Assembly (NCBI GenBank): GCA_023245265.1
Contig: JAHFKQ010000016.1
Location: 1 to 15,720, forward strand
Origin: Candidatus Collierbacteria bacterium
Lineage (GTDB): Bacteria; Patescibacteriota; Microgenomatia; UBA1400; MFAQ01
DNA length: 15,720 bases
Reading direction: 5' to 3'
Each line of letters opens with the position of its first letter. Positions within the stretch are counted from its first letter, which is position 1. The notes below the pieces were generated by a model. It was given only the letters and a program-made list of their open reading frames with translations, was not told where the DNA came from and searched no databases. Below are positions 6,485-12,462 of this stretch, one piece after another. The position numbers and the translations under genes were made by a program.

Positions 6485-6520
6485 ATCGCGCCCCCAAGCC
6501 TATATGGCTTGGGGAGTCGA
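6485..6520 (+). other. Strong intercistronic hairpin without T run
   Basis: CCCCAAGCC (6492-6500), loop TATAT, GGCTTGGGG (6506-6514) form a perfect 9-bp stem. Outside a 3x3 internal loop, ATCG (6485-6488) can pair with CGAT (6517-6520). No T run follows, so it is not a standard intrinsic terminator. It lies between the GlsB-like and DUF3096-like genes and could protect or process the mRNA, or block read-through partly. Confidence 0.5.
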
Positions 6521-6578
6521 TGATCTTTACAAGCTTTCTTTGGAAAATTACAATTATTTTCAATTTATATAAACAAAT

Positions 6579-6722
6579 ATGAGTTTTTCAATTTCAAACT
6601 TAACCCCAATTACCTCCATTCTTTTTGGAATGCTAATACTAATGTTCCCAAAGCTACTTAACTATCTGATTGCCTTCTATTTGATTGTTATCGGGCTCCT
6701 AGGTCTAGGGATTATTAGATAA
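6579..6722 (+). CDS. DUF3096-like two-helix membrane peptide
   Basis: This 47-residue ORF runs from ATG 6579 to TAA 6720-6722. It has two hydrophobic segments joined by a short basic turn: ITSILFGMLILMFP (11-24), then KLLNYLIAFYLIVIGLLGLG (25-44), ending IIR. The pattern 'G-x-L-I-L-x-F-P-K-L-L-x-Y-x-I-x-x-Y-L-I-x-I-G-L-L-G' matches what I know of DUF3096, a family of very small membrane proteins often beside other stress-type membrane peptides. Function is unknown. A TATATA seven bases before the ATG may be a weak promoter giving a leaderless mRNA, since the hairpin just upstream could insulate it from the preceding gene. No Shine-Dalgarno is present. Confidence 0.7.
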   Translation: MSFSISNLTPITSILFGMLILMFPKLLNYLIAFYLIVIGLLGLGIIR

Positions 6723-6738
6723 AAATCTATCACCCTGT

Positions 6739-6840
6739 CGGGACTCGAAGTCTTCTGCGGGACTCGAAGTCCTCGGTCTAGTCTGCTGACTCGCCTCGGA
6801 CCGCGACTCGGTGCCGTCGCACCTCCGTCAGGTTCGAGTC
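6739..6840. other. GC-rich structured block with repeated tRNA T-arm-like motifs; possible ncRNA or tRNA relic
   Basis: A 14-base direct repeat CGGGACTCGAAGTC occurs at 6739-6752 and 6758-6771. GACTCG recurs at 6788 and 6805, and TTCGAGTC at 6833-6840 is the inverse of GACTCGAA at 6761-6768. These would close a stem around inner hairpins: GGTGC-CGTC-GCACC at 6810-6823, and CGGTC near 6774 with GACCG near 6799. GCGGGACTCGAA (6757-6768) is identical to part of the neighbouring tRNA-Glu gene (6900-6911). No complete cloverleaf can be built on either strand. No reading frame or promoter is evident. It may be a decayed tRNA cluster or an unknown RNA. Confidence 0.35.
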
Positions 6841-6855
6841 TCACGAATTAACAAT

Positions 6856-6886
6856 AAAAAATCTCCCGACGAGCGAGAGATTTCTT
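6856..6886. terminator. Terminator of the tRNA operon, probably working both ways
   Basis: AAATCTCCCG (6859-6868), loop ACGAG, CGAGAGATTT (6874-6883) make a 10-bp stem with one G-T pair. On the minus strand it is followed by TTTTTATTGTT, ending the tRNA-Lys/tRNA-Glu transcript 9 bases after tRNA-Glu. On the plus strand CTTTATT follows, so it may also stop transcription coming from the small-gene cassette. Confidence 0.8.
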
Positions 6887-6891
6887 TATTG

Positions 6892-6964
6892 TGACCCCGG
6901 CGGGACTCGAACCCGCGATATTCAGGATGAAAACCTGACGTCCTAACCGCTAGACGACGGGGCC
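6892..6964 (-). tRNA. tRNA-Glu (anticodon TTC)
   Basis: This is a 73-base cloverleaf on the minus strand. The acceptor stem is GGCCCCG/CGGGGTC with one G-T pair, the D arm contains TAGCGGTTAGGA, the anticodon stem is TCAGG/CCTGA around TTTTCAT, and the T arm is GCGGGTTCGAGTCCCGC. Anticodon TTC at 6931-6929. Discriminator base A; CCA is not encoded, so a CCA-adding enzyme is needed. It lies four bases after tRNA-Lys in the same transcript. Confidence 0.97.
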
Positions 6965-6968
6965 TGGG

Positions 6969-7042
6969 TGGGTCAGCCGGGACTCGAACCCGGGACACCC
7001 TGCTTAAAAGGCAGGTGCTCTAACCGACTGAGCTACTGACCC
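6969..7042 (-). tRNA. tRNA-Lys (anticodon TTT)
   Basis: This is a 74-base cloverleaf on the minus strand. The acceptor stem GGGTCAG/CTGACCC is perfect, the D arm contains TAGCTCAGTCGGTTAGAGCA, the anticodon stem CCTGC/GCAGG encloses CTTTTAA, and the T arm is CCGGGTTCGAGTCCCGG. Anticodon TTT at 7008-7006. The discriminator is A, followed by CCCA in the genome, so the mature CCA is not encoded exactly. First gene of the two-tRNA unit. Confidence 0.97.
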
Positions 7043-7060
7043 ACAAAAAACTACACAGCC

Positions 7061-7069
7061 ATTTTATCA
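7061..7069 (-). promoter_or_regulatory. Candidate extended -10 (TGA TAAAAT) of the tRNA pair
   Basis: On the minus strand TGATAAAAT (7069 to 7061) lies 18 bases before tRNA-Lys, giving a 5' leader of about a dozen bases for RNase P to remove. No good -35 box is seen. Confidence 0.4.
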
Positions 7070-7107
7070 TTTTTCAGGCTGAATATAAACCTAATCCGGG
7101 TCAAGCC

Positions 7108-7132
7108 AAAAGAAAACCCGCCTTTCGGCGGG
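7108..7132 (-). terminator. Rho-independent terminator after the CPBP protease gene
   Basis: On the minus strand CCCGCC, tetraloop GAAA and GGCGGG (7132 to 7117) are followed by TTTTCTTTT. It starts seven bases after the protease stop and insulates the tRNA unit downstream. Confidence 0.9.
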
Positions 7133-7138
7133 TCGAGA

Positions 7139-7960
7139 TTAGGCTGGCCCATACTTTTTTTCCCAATACCGTTTGGTAACATATTCAAACTTTACATAGA
7201 AAAGGGGCCAAAATAAGATGAAATCAGCCAAGAGGTGCACTACCATCGCTCCCAGCAAACCAAACTGAATTAGAGCCAAAGTAATTACCCAACCCATAAA
7301 CCAGGCAAAAATTACACCCTGAATTTGTGCAAATTGAGGCTTCCCTTCCTCATCCAATAAATGAATCAAGGCAAAGAGAAGATTGGCGAGAAAAAAGGCC
7401 GCGAAGACGGCTGGGGAGAGAACCAGGCCAACTCCTAAACTTAGCCAAGAGGGAAATAGTAGAAATGGCGATGATAGACTAAGACCCAGAAACATATCGC
7501 TGAGCTTAATCAAAGCCAAGAAAGTAAAGAAGGCAATAAAACGAAACAAAAGTTCTTCACTATAGCCGGCCTTTAAGCTCACTAAGAATGCCTGTGAAGC
7601 TGACAGAATACGACGATTTAAGTTGACCACCCGCTCAATCTGGGATTCATCAATGATAACCACTTCTTCAGGGAAGTAATTAAAAATATACATATTTATA
7701 ATCATCTTGATTGAGACTAGGAGAATAAACATCAAAGTTAGTCCTCCGGCAGGATTCCAGGCTAAAAAGGTGTAAAAGGCCGGGTATTGAAAAGCATAGC
7801 CATACACAAAAAAGACAAAGGGAAATAGACCGGGCACTAAGACAAATTTGAGGATATCAAGGCCGGACCAAGGCTTGGATTTCTTCTTTATAGCCCCCCG
7901 GATATTGATCACATAATTAAGCGTCATCAAAACCAAGACTACGATATGCCAAAAACTCAT
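7139..7960 (-). CDS. CPBP-family (CAAX/Rce1-like) intramembrane metalloprotease
   Basis: The product has 273 residues with about seven or eight hydrophobic segments. The three family motifs are present in order: EELLFR with E135, E136 and R140; FALIH with F196 and H200; and HLLAD with H242 and D246. In characterised relatives the glutamates and histidines form the active site inside the membrane, cleaving prenylated proteins in eukaryotes or acting in peptide maturation, bacteriocin immunity or membrane stress in bacteria. The substrate here is unknown. Start ATG 7960 is set by a GGAGGT site (about 7965-7971) four to five bases upstream. An extended -10 lies some 65 bases upstream, so this mRNA has a true leader. 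The gene diverges from ruvC, with promoters close together. Confidence 0.87.
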   Translation of the reverse strand: MSFWHIVVLVLMTLNYVINIRGAIKKKSKPWSGLDILKFVLVPGLFPFVFFVYGYAFQYPAFYTFLAWNPAGGLTLMFILLVSIKMIINMYIFNYFPEEVVIIDESQIERVVNLNRRILSASQAFLVSLKAGYSEELLFRFIAFFTFLALIKLSDMFLGLSLSSPFLLFPSWLSLGVGLVLSPAVFAAFFLANLLFALIHLLDEEGKPQFAQIQGVIFAWFMGWVITLALIQFGLLGAMVVHLLADFILFWPLFYVKFEYVTKRYWEKKYGPA

Positions 7961-8026
7961 GGAAACCTCCGAAAAACAGATAAGGGTGGAATTTGAAAGA
8001 CTGATGTTTTACATCGAACTGGAGGT

Positions 8027-8057
8027 ATTATATCACTATAGGAATACTCTAGGTCAA
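8027..8057 (-). promoter_or_regulatory. Promoter of the CPBP gene: TTGACC, extended -10 TGA TATAAT
   Basis: On the minus strand TTGACC (8057 to 8052), a 19-base spacer, then TATAAT (8032 to 8027) preceded by TGA. A consensus -10 with TG extension makes up for the long spacer. The region faces the ruvC promoter only about 20 bases away. Confidence 0.6.
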
Positions 8058-8076
8058 GTGTTGCTTTGGAGGTGTG

Positions 8077-8088
8077 TAGAATAGAGTT
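8077..8088 (+). promoter_or_regulatory. -10 box (TAGAAT) six bases before ruvC; probable leaderless promoter
   Basis: TAGAAT at 8077-8082, then AGAGTT, then ATG 8089. A GGAGG at 8068-8072 is 16 bases from the ATG, upstream of the -10 box, so it is too far to act as a ribosome site. No clear -35 box is found. Confidence 0.5.
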
Positions 8089-8559
8089 ATGAAGATTCTA
8101 GGCATCGATCCAGGCACGGGCAGGGTGGGGTGGGGGATAGTCTCTCACGAGAAGGGGACTGATTCGTTTGTCGATTGCGGCTGTTTTGAGACCAAAGTGA
8201 ACTCGGAGCTACCCGAGAGGTTGCTCAAAATTCACTCGTTTCTCCAAGATCTTATCAAGACCTATCAGCCGGATGAATTGGCTGTTGAATCGCTCTTTTT
8301 TGAGAAAAACGCCAAAACCGCCATCGATGTGGCCGCCGCTCGCGGGGTCATTCTCCTGGCCGGGGCTCAGGCAAGTCTTCCGCTCTCTCAATACACCCCC
8401 TTGCAAGTCAAATCTGCCCTCACAGGGTACGGCCAGGCTGAGAAAAGCCAAGTTGAGTTTATGGTCGGTAAGATTCTCCACCTTAAAGAAAAGATTAAGC
8501 CGGACGATGCTGCCGATGCTGTAGCTATAGCTCTCACTCACGCCTTTCGGGTTCGCTAG
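8089..8559 (+). CDS. ruvC: Holliday junction resolvase RuvC
   Basis: The product has 156 residues, close to the usual 160-175. It has the RNase H-like fold signature: start 'MKILGIDPGTGRVGWGIV' with D7, 'LAVESLFFEKNAKTA' with E67, 'TPLQVKSALTGYGQAEK' (103-119), and the end 'KPDDAADAVAIALTH' with D140 and D143. These four acidic residues are the metal-binding catalytic set of RuvC. The dimer cuts Holliday junctions symmetrically after RuvAB branch migration, in the cytoplasm. It is 553 bases ahead of ruvA, separated by a convergent membrane-protein gene, so it is transcribed apart from ruvAB. Start 8089 fits the family N-terminus exactly. There is no terminator with a T run on its own strand. 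Confidence 0.97.
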   Translation: MKILGIDPGTGRVGWGIVSHEKGTDSFVDCGCFETKVNSELPERLLKIHSFLQDLIKTYQPDELAVESLFFEKNAKTAIDVAAARGVILLAGAQASLPLSQYTPLQVKSALTGYGQAEKSQVEFMVGKILHLKEKIKPDDAADAVAIALTHAFRVR

Positions 8560-8561
8560 CC

Positions 8562-8590
8562 AAAAAAAAGACCCCGCCGAGCGAGGTCTT
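8562..8590 (-). terminator. Rho-independent terminator of the holin-IV-like gene
   Basis: On the minus strand AAGACCTCGC (8590 to 8581), loop TCG, GCGGGGTCTT (8577 to 8568), then a T run (8567 to 8562). The stem has ten pairs with one G-T. The T run exists only on the minus strand, so it serves the membrane gene rather than ruvC. Confidence 0.9.
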
Positions 8591-8604
8591 AACTTCAAAA
8601 TATT

Positions 8605-8991
8605 TTAATCTGAGGAGGATCTTGAGATCGACAGAGCACCAATTACCGCGAAAACAAAGCCGATAATCAACGCTTGCCACCAAAGGGCCCCGAAGATCCA
8701 GGGGAGAACAAACATCCCGGTCAGGTATGAGGAGGCATACAGCCCAATGTACTTGAAAACCCCTTCAACGGCCAAGGCCACCACCCCACTGGTCAGAATC
8801 GTCAGTGGTAAGGCAACCAAGTGCACCAAAACTTTGGCCAGGAGAAGTAAGAGATCAACCACTCCTGAAATAATGATTACTAGTAGGGCTGTCCAAAGGA
8901 GCGAAGCCCCCGGGGCCAGGGTAATCCACCCGGCCAAGCTGAAACCGGCCAGAGCCAAAACAGTCAGAATGAACTTGCCAATACAACCCAT
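8605..8991 (-). CDS. Phage-holin-superfamily-IV-like (four-helix) membrane protein
   Basis: The product is 128 residues from ATG 8991. This start is preferred over an in-frame TTG at 9003 because GGAGG at 8997-9001 sits five bases before it and overlaps the TTG. Four hydrophobic segments are visible: IGKFILTVLALAGFSLAGW near the start, LWTALLVIIISGVVDLLLLL, a third around LVALPLTILTSGVVALAV, and a last one ALIIGFVFAVIGALSIS. The 'LPLTILTxG' turn and the repeated 'GxxWxALI' ends resemble PF04020-type small membrane proteins named after mycobacteriophage holins. Such genes are common in chromosomes without any phage, and no phage gene is near. Function unknown. It is convergent with ruvC and divergent from ruvA. 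Confidence 0.7.
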   Translation of the reverse strand: MGCIGKFILTVLALAGFSLAGWITLAPGASLLWTALLVIIISGVVDLLLLLAKVLVHLVALPLTILTSGVVALAVEGVFKYIGLYASSYLTGMFVLPWIFGALWWQALIIGFVFAVIGALSISRSSSD

Positions 8992-9030
8992 TTGCGCCTC
9001 CAAGGAGATGTAAATTTGCTTTCAGCCTAG

Positions 9031-9039
9031 ATAATACCA
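9031..9039 (-). promoter_or_regulatory. Extended -10 (TGG TATTAT) of the holin-IV-like gene
   Basis: On the minus strand TGGTATTAT (9039 to 9031) lies 39 bases before the ATG at 8991, leaving a leader of about 34 bases that contains GGAGG. Confidence 0.5.
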
Positions 9040-9097
9040 TAAACCATCCCCTTCTTAAGATAACCAGTAAAAAGCCCGAATATTGTGCGCCACCTCG

Positions 9098-9112
9098 TGC
9101 TATCATAAATTC
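9098..9112 (+). promoter_or_regulatory. Extended -10 (TGC TATCAT) six bases before ruvA; probable leaderless promoter
   Basis: TGCTATCAT at 9098-9106 is followed by AAATTC and ATG 9113. No Shine-Dalgarno sequence is present. It sits in the divergent gap opposite the holin-IV-like promoter. Confidence 0.5.
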
Positions 9113-9670
9113 ATGATCGGCTATCTAGAAGGTGTCATTAAGTACACGACCAAAGGCAAGGTGATTCTTTTCGCGAACGGTATTGGCTTCACCGTCTTTT
9201 TACCGGGAAACCTGAATTTCTTGGAAAAGTCTCACGCCTCGCTTTACATCCACACTCATCTCCGCGAAGACAATCTCTCTTTATTTGGCTTTGCCTCGGC
9301 CCAAGACCTGGAACTGTTTGAACTTCTTATTAGTGTCTCCGGTGTCGGTCCCAAAATTGGTCTAGCAATTTTCACCGCCACCAGTGCCGAGAATATCTTA
9401 AAAGCCATCGAGTCCAGTAATCTCAGTTTCTTTAACTCTATCTCCGGGGTTGGTAAAAAAACTGCCCAGAAAATAATTCTGGACTTAAAATCAAAAGTCA
9501 GCAAAGGGGATATCAACTTTAAAAATTTGGAAGGTTCTTCCGAACTGGTAGAGTCACTGTTGTCTCTAGGTTTTCAAAAGCAAGAAATTACGCCAATTAT
9601 CGCCGATATGGATACTTCCTTACCACTTGGGGCCCAAGTTAAAAATGCTCTTAATCTTTTGCGAAAATGA
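9113..9670 (+). CDS. ruvA: Holliday junction branch migration protein RuvA
   Basis: The product has 185 residues from ATG 9113, matching the family start 'MIGYLEG'; an upstream TTG in frame (9083) would run across the -10 box. Domain I (1-62) is the OB fold with 'GVIKY' and 'YIHTHLREDNLSLFGF' (45-60). Domain II has two helix-hairpin-helix motifs, SVSGVGPKIG (74-83) and SISGVGKKTAQKI (109-121), which bind junction DNA. Domain III (about 143-185, ELVESLLSLGF...) binds RuvB. RuvA tetramers hold the four-way junction flat and load RuvB rings. Its stop overlaps the RuvB start by four bases (ATGA), so the two are translationally coupled. Confidence 0.97.
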   Translation: MIGYLEGVIKYTTKGKVILFANGIGFTVFLPGNLNFLEKSHASLYIHTHLREDNLSLFGFASAQDLELFELLISVSGVGPKIGLAIFTATSAENILKAIESSNLSFFNSISGVGKKTAQKIILDLKSKVSKGDINFKNLEGSSELVESLLSLGFQKQEITPIIADMDTSLPLGAQVKNALNLLRK

Positions 9671-10623
9671 TTAATCCGTTTGAGTCCGTCAGACCAACTA
9701 CCTGGGCCGACTTCGCCGGCCAACCGCAAGTGGTCAAGTCCCTCCAAATTGCCATCTCGGCTGCCAAGTCCCGTGAAGAACCGATGGAACACACCTTACT
9801 TTATGGTCCTCCGGGTCTAGGCAAAACCACTCTGGCGCACATCATTGCCAACGAAATGGGAGTGAATCTCAAGATTACTTCCGGTCCGGCTCTTACCCGG
9901 GCGGGAGACTTGGCTTCTATCTTGACGGCCCTTGAGCCGGGTGATGTCTTGTTTATCGACGAAATTCACCGGCTCAGCAAGGTAGTCGAAGAAGCTCTTT
10001 ATCCGGCGATGGAAGATTGCGCTATCGATATTATTCTGGGTAAAGGTCCCGCGGCCAAAAATCTGAGACTCGATCTTAATCCGTTTACCTTGGTCGGGGC
10101 CACCACTCAAGCCGGTCGGATCAGCTCTCCACTTCGGGACCGTTTTGGTATTGTTCATCGCTTGCGCTTTTATCTGCCCGATGAACTCAAGGGCATTATC
10201 TTGACGGCCGCCAAGAAGTTTGACCTCCAACTCGATGAAGACTCGGCACTCGAAATTGCCAAGCGTTCTCGTGGCACGGCCCGCATCGCCTTAAAACTTT
10301 TACGACGCGTCCGGGATTACACTTTGGTAGAGCATGATTCCAACACTTCTGCGGCCAATATCAAAACCTCTTTGGATTTTTACCAAGTGGATGAGGAAGG
10401 ACTGGACGAAACGGATCGTCGGCTTCTCAAAGCCATTATTGAAATGCACCACGGCGGCCCCGTCGGCTTAGAAACCTTGGCGGCCCTCATCTCCGAGTCG
10501 ATCGACACCATTACGGATCTTTACGAACCATATCTTCTGCAGTCCGGCTTTCTTAGCAAGACCAGTAAGGGGAGAGTGGCTACCGCTAAGTCCTACGAAC
10601 ACCTGAAACTATCTCAAAGTTAG
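9667..10623 (+). CDS. ruvB: Holliday junction branch migration ATPase RuvB
   Basis: The product has 318 residues, slightly shorter than the usual 330-350 because the N-terminus begins directly at 'MINPFESVRPTTWADFAGQ'. It is an AAA+ motor: Walker A GPPGLGKT (47-54), Walker B LFIDE (95-99), sensor 1 around 'LVGATTQAG' (142-150), and the arginine-finger region SPLRDRFG (154-161). Sensor 2 lies at 'SRGTARIALKLLRRVRDY' (201-218), and the C-terminal winged helix includes 'GGPVGLETLAALI' (263-275). Hexamers pump DNA through the junction held by RuvA. The missing N-terminal residues are common variation. The next gene's -10 box begins eight bases after the stop. Confidence 0.97.
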   Translation: MINPFESVRPTTWADFAGQPQVVKSLQIAISAAKSREEPMEHTLLYGPPGLGKTTLAHIIANEMGVNLKITSGPALTRAGDLASILTALEPGDVLFIDEIHRLSKVVEEALYPAMEDCAIDIILGKGPAAKNLRLDLNPFTLVGATTQAGRISSPLRDRFGIVHRLRFYLPDELKGIILTAAKKFDLQLDEDSALEIAKRSRGTARIALKLLRRVRDYTLVEHDSNTSAANIKTSLDFYQVDEEGLDETDRRLLKAIIEMHHGGPVGLETLAALISESIDTITDLYEPYLLQSGFLSKTSKGRVATAKSYEHLKLSQS

Positions 10624-10630
10624 CTTACCG

Positions 10631-10642
10631 TATAATTCTTTT
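10631..10642 (+). promoter_or_regulatory. Consensus -10 (TATAAT) six bases before a GTG start; probable leaderless promoter
   Basis: TATAAT at 10631-10636, then TCTTTT, then GTG 10643. It lies immediately after the ruvB stop and shows the same spacing as ruvC, ruvA and others. A GTG-led leaderless mRNA would be notable. Confidence 0.5.
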
Positions 10643-11779
10643 GTGTTTATTTTGACCTTGCTGATTACTGTTTTTTCCTTTTTTGCTCACCCCGGGCAAA
10701 TTTTGGCTATTTCCGATCCCTTGGCGGTGCCCAATAATAAAGTCGGCATTCACATCCTCTTTCCGGGGGAGATCCAAAAAGCGGCCAGATTGGTCAATCA
10801 TCAAGGTAATGGTGCTTGGGGTTATGTCGTTATTCCTATTCAAGCCAAAGATCGTGACCGGGCCAAATGGCAGCAATTTTTCGACGAATGTCTCCTCAAC
10901 AAAGTCATCCCCATTATTCGGGTCGCCACTGTCGCGGAAGGAGCCCATTGGGCCACTCCCAATGACTATGATTTGGTGGATTTCGCCAATTTCCTCGACG
11001 ATCTTCAATGGCCAGTTCAAAATCGCTATTTAATATTTTTTAATGAGGTCAATCGGGCCGATGAGTACGGTGGTGTCATCAGTCCGGAAAATTACGCCGA
11101 TATCTTGAGTAATGCCGTCAATATTTTTAAATCAAAATCCTCTGACTTCTTTATTCTGCCCGCGGGACTCGATAATGCCGCTACCGATCGTCGGACCTCT
11201 ATCAACTGGAAAGATTATCTTTGGCGCATGTATCGGCGACAGCCCGACCTCTTCAACCAAATCGATGGCTGGACTTCTCACGCCTACCCCAATCCGGATT
11301 TCTCCGGCCGTCCCAATCTCTCCGGTAGCAACAAAATTGACTCCTTTAAATATGATTTGGCCGTCATCAAAAACTTCACTGCCAAAAAGTTACCGGTGTT
11401 TATTACCGAAGCCGGTTGGTCTACCCGAAATCTTTCGGATCAACAAATTTCACTTTATTATCAGTACGCCTTTAATCATGTTTGGTCGGATCCGGGCATT
11501 GTCGCTGTCACTCCCTTCCTTTTAGATGCTCAAGACGGTCCCTTCAAGCAGTTTAGTTTTATTGATACCGATAATCGTTTAAAAGAGTTTGCCGAGACTT
11601 TAGCCGGTTTCTCCAGTGTAGGTGAACCCCGGTTGGCCATCGTCCCGGAAAAGTCCGAAAACTTGCCTGAAGTCATGGCCACGGAATCGGCCAAAGTGCT
11701 GGGGACGGAAGTCAGTACCAAAACTTTATTTCAGAGGCTCTACAATAGTTTTAAATATCTAATGTCTCTATTTAAATGA
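10643..11779 (+). CDS. Secreted TIM-barrel glycoside hydrolase-like protein
   Basis: The product has 378 residues from GTG 10643. Residues 1-22 are a signal peptide (MFILTLLITVFSFF, then a small-residue region). The body looks like a (beta/alpha)8 barrel of the clan GH-A kind. 'VGIHI' (34-38) is the first strand. 'YLIFFNEVNRADE' (129-141) holds the typical Asn-Glu pair (N134, E135) of the acid/base residue at strand 4. 'GWTSHAYP' (209-216) resembles strand 6, and 'PVFITEAGWS' (251-260) holds E256 at the strand 7 nucleophile position. The tail after about 325 is a low-complexity linker with 'KVLGTE' and a final basic/hydrophobic helix, perhaps a surface anchor. Substrate cannot be told. A role in breaking or remodelling surface or environmental polysaccharide is inference. 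It is wedged between ruvB and holA and overlaps holA by four bases. Confidence 0.75.
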   Translation: MFILTLLITVFSFFAHPGQILAISDPLAVPNNKVGIHILFPGEIQKAARLVNHQGNGAWGYVVIPIQAKDRDRAKWQQFFDECLLNKVIPIIRVATVAEGAHWATPNDYDLVDFANFLDDLQWPVQNRYLIFFNEVNRADEYGGVISPENYADILSNAVNIFKSKSSDFFILPAGLDNAATDRRTSINWKDYLWRMYRRQPDLFNQIDGWTSHAYPNPDFSGRPNLSGSNKIDSFKYDLAVIKNFTAKKLPVFITEAGWSTRNLSDQQISLYYQYAFNHVWSDPGIVAVTPFLLDAQDGPFKQFSFIDTDNRLKEFAETLAGFSSVGEPRLAIVPEKSENLPEVMATESAKVLGTEVSTKTLFQRLYNSFKYLMSLFK

Positions 11780-12462
11780 TCACTCTGGTTCATGGCGAAG
11801 ACTCTTTAAGTTCCTACCAACGGCTATCCGAATTGATCGAGGTTGCCAAAGGTCAGGGTCTGGAGATTATCATCAAAGACGCCTCTGAGCTGAGTATAGC
11901 CACTCTCCGCCAAGAATCTGAGGGCCGTGATTTGTTCGGGGCCAGAAATTGCCTCGTCATCAAAGGGCTTCTTTCCGGCACCAAATCGAAACAAAAAGAT
12001 GGCTTGATTGGCCTGTTAGAGACTCTTTCCGACGCCGAAATAATCTTGTATGAGCCCAAAGAAATCACCAAAACCGCTTTAAAGTCCTTAAGTAAGGCCA
12101 AAATCGAGTTATTTGCGATTAATCAGGTCATTTTTAAATTTTTGGATGTTCTCCGTCCCGGAAATAACCGAGTTATTCTCCAAGCCTGGAATCGGCTCCT
12201 CGAGCTGGGACAAGAGCCTGAATTCGTTTTTTCCATGGTGGTTCGCCAGATCCGACTTCTCATCCAAGCCAAGTCCGGAGCCTCTTACCTGAAGCTTTCA
12301 CCCTATCCCAAAAAGCTTATCTTGGCACAGGCGAACTACTTTACCTTAAACCAGCTCTTGGACCTTCACCGACACCTTTACGACCTGGATAAGCGCCTCA
12401 AAACAGGTCTGTCATCACTACCGGTAGATCAGCTGATGTTGCAATTCTTCTATAGGATTTAG
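11776..12462 (+). CDS. holA: DNA polymerase III delta subunit (clamp loader), short form
   Basis: The product has 228 residues. The start 'MITLVHGEDSLSSYQRLSEL' matches the HolA opening, where a strand leads to a G-x-D-x-x-S turn. It continues with 'DLFGARNCLVIKGLL' (53-67, the 'LFxxxRLVVIxx' block), 'DAEIILYEP' (86-94), 'LELGQEPEFVFSMVVRQIRLLIQAKSG' (142-168, the 'GxEPxxLLxxLxxQxRxL' block) and 'LLDLHRHLYDLDKRLKTG' (194-211) near the end. Typical delta subunits have 320-345 residues; the shortening is in the AAA+-like front half, as often seen in reduced genomes. Delta opens the sliding clamp for loading onto DNA. ATGA overlap with the hydrolase stop suggests coupled translation; no own promoter is evident. 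Confidence 0.9.
   Translation: MITLVHGEDSLSSYQRLSELIEVAKGQGLEIIIKDASELSIATLRQESEGRDLFGARNCLVIKGLLSGTKSKQKDGLIGLLETLSDAEIILYEPKEITKTALKSLSKAKIELFAINQVIFKFLDVLRPGNNRVILQAWNRLLELGQEPEFVFSMVVRQIRLLIQAKSGASYLKLSPYPKKLILAQANYFTLNQLLDLHRHLYDLDKRLKTGLSSLPVDQLMLQFFYRI

Noticed and set aside
6739..6840. A third tRNA gene in this block
   Set aside because: T-arm-like pieces occur in both directions, but no acceptor stem, D arm or anticodon loop of normal geometry can be built on either strand.
5408..6911. An integrated element with attachment repeats at a tRNA gene
   Set aside because: A 12-base match to the tRNA-Glu T arm exists on the right side, but I find no matching copy at the left end near 5408 and no integrase or transposase gene in the window.
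8562..8590. Terminator for ruvC
   Set aside because: The hairpin has its T run only on the minus strand; on the plus strand it is followed by AACTTC, so it serves the convergent gene.
8605..9003. Prophage remnant suggested by the holin-like protein
   Set aside because: Proteins of this type are common chromosomal membrane proteins, and no lysin, capsid, integrase or other phage gene is nearby.
8992..9003. TTG start at 9003 for the holin-IV-like protein
   Set aside because: The TTG overlaps the GGAGG that is well spaced for ATG 8991, so the shorter product is preferred.
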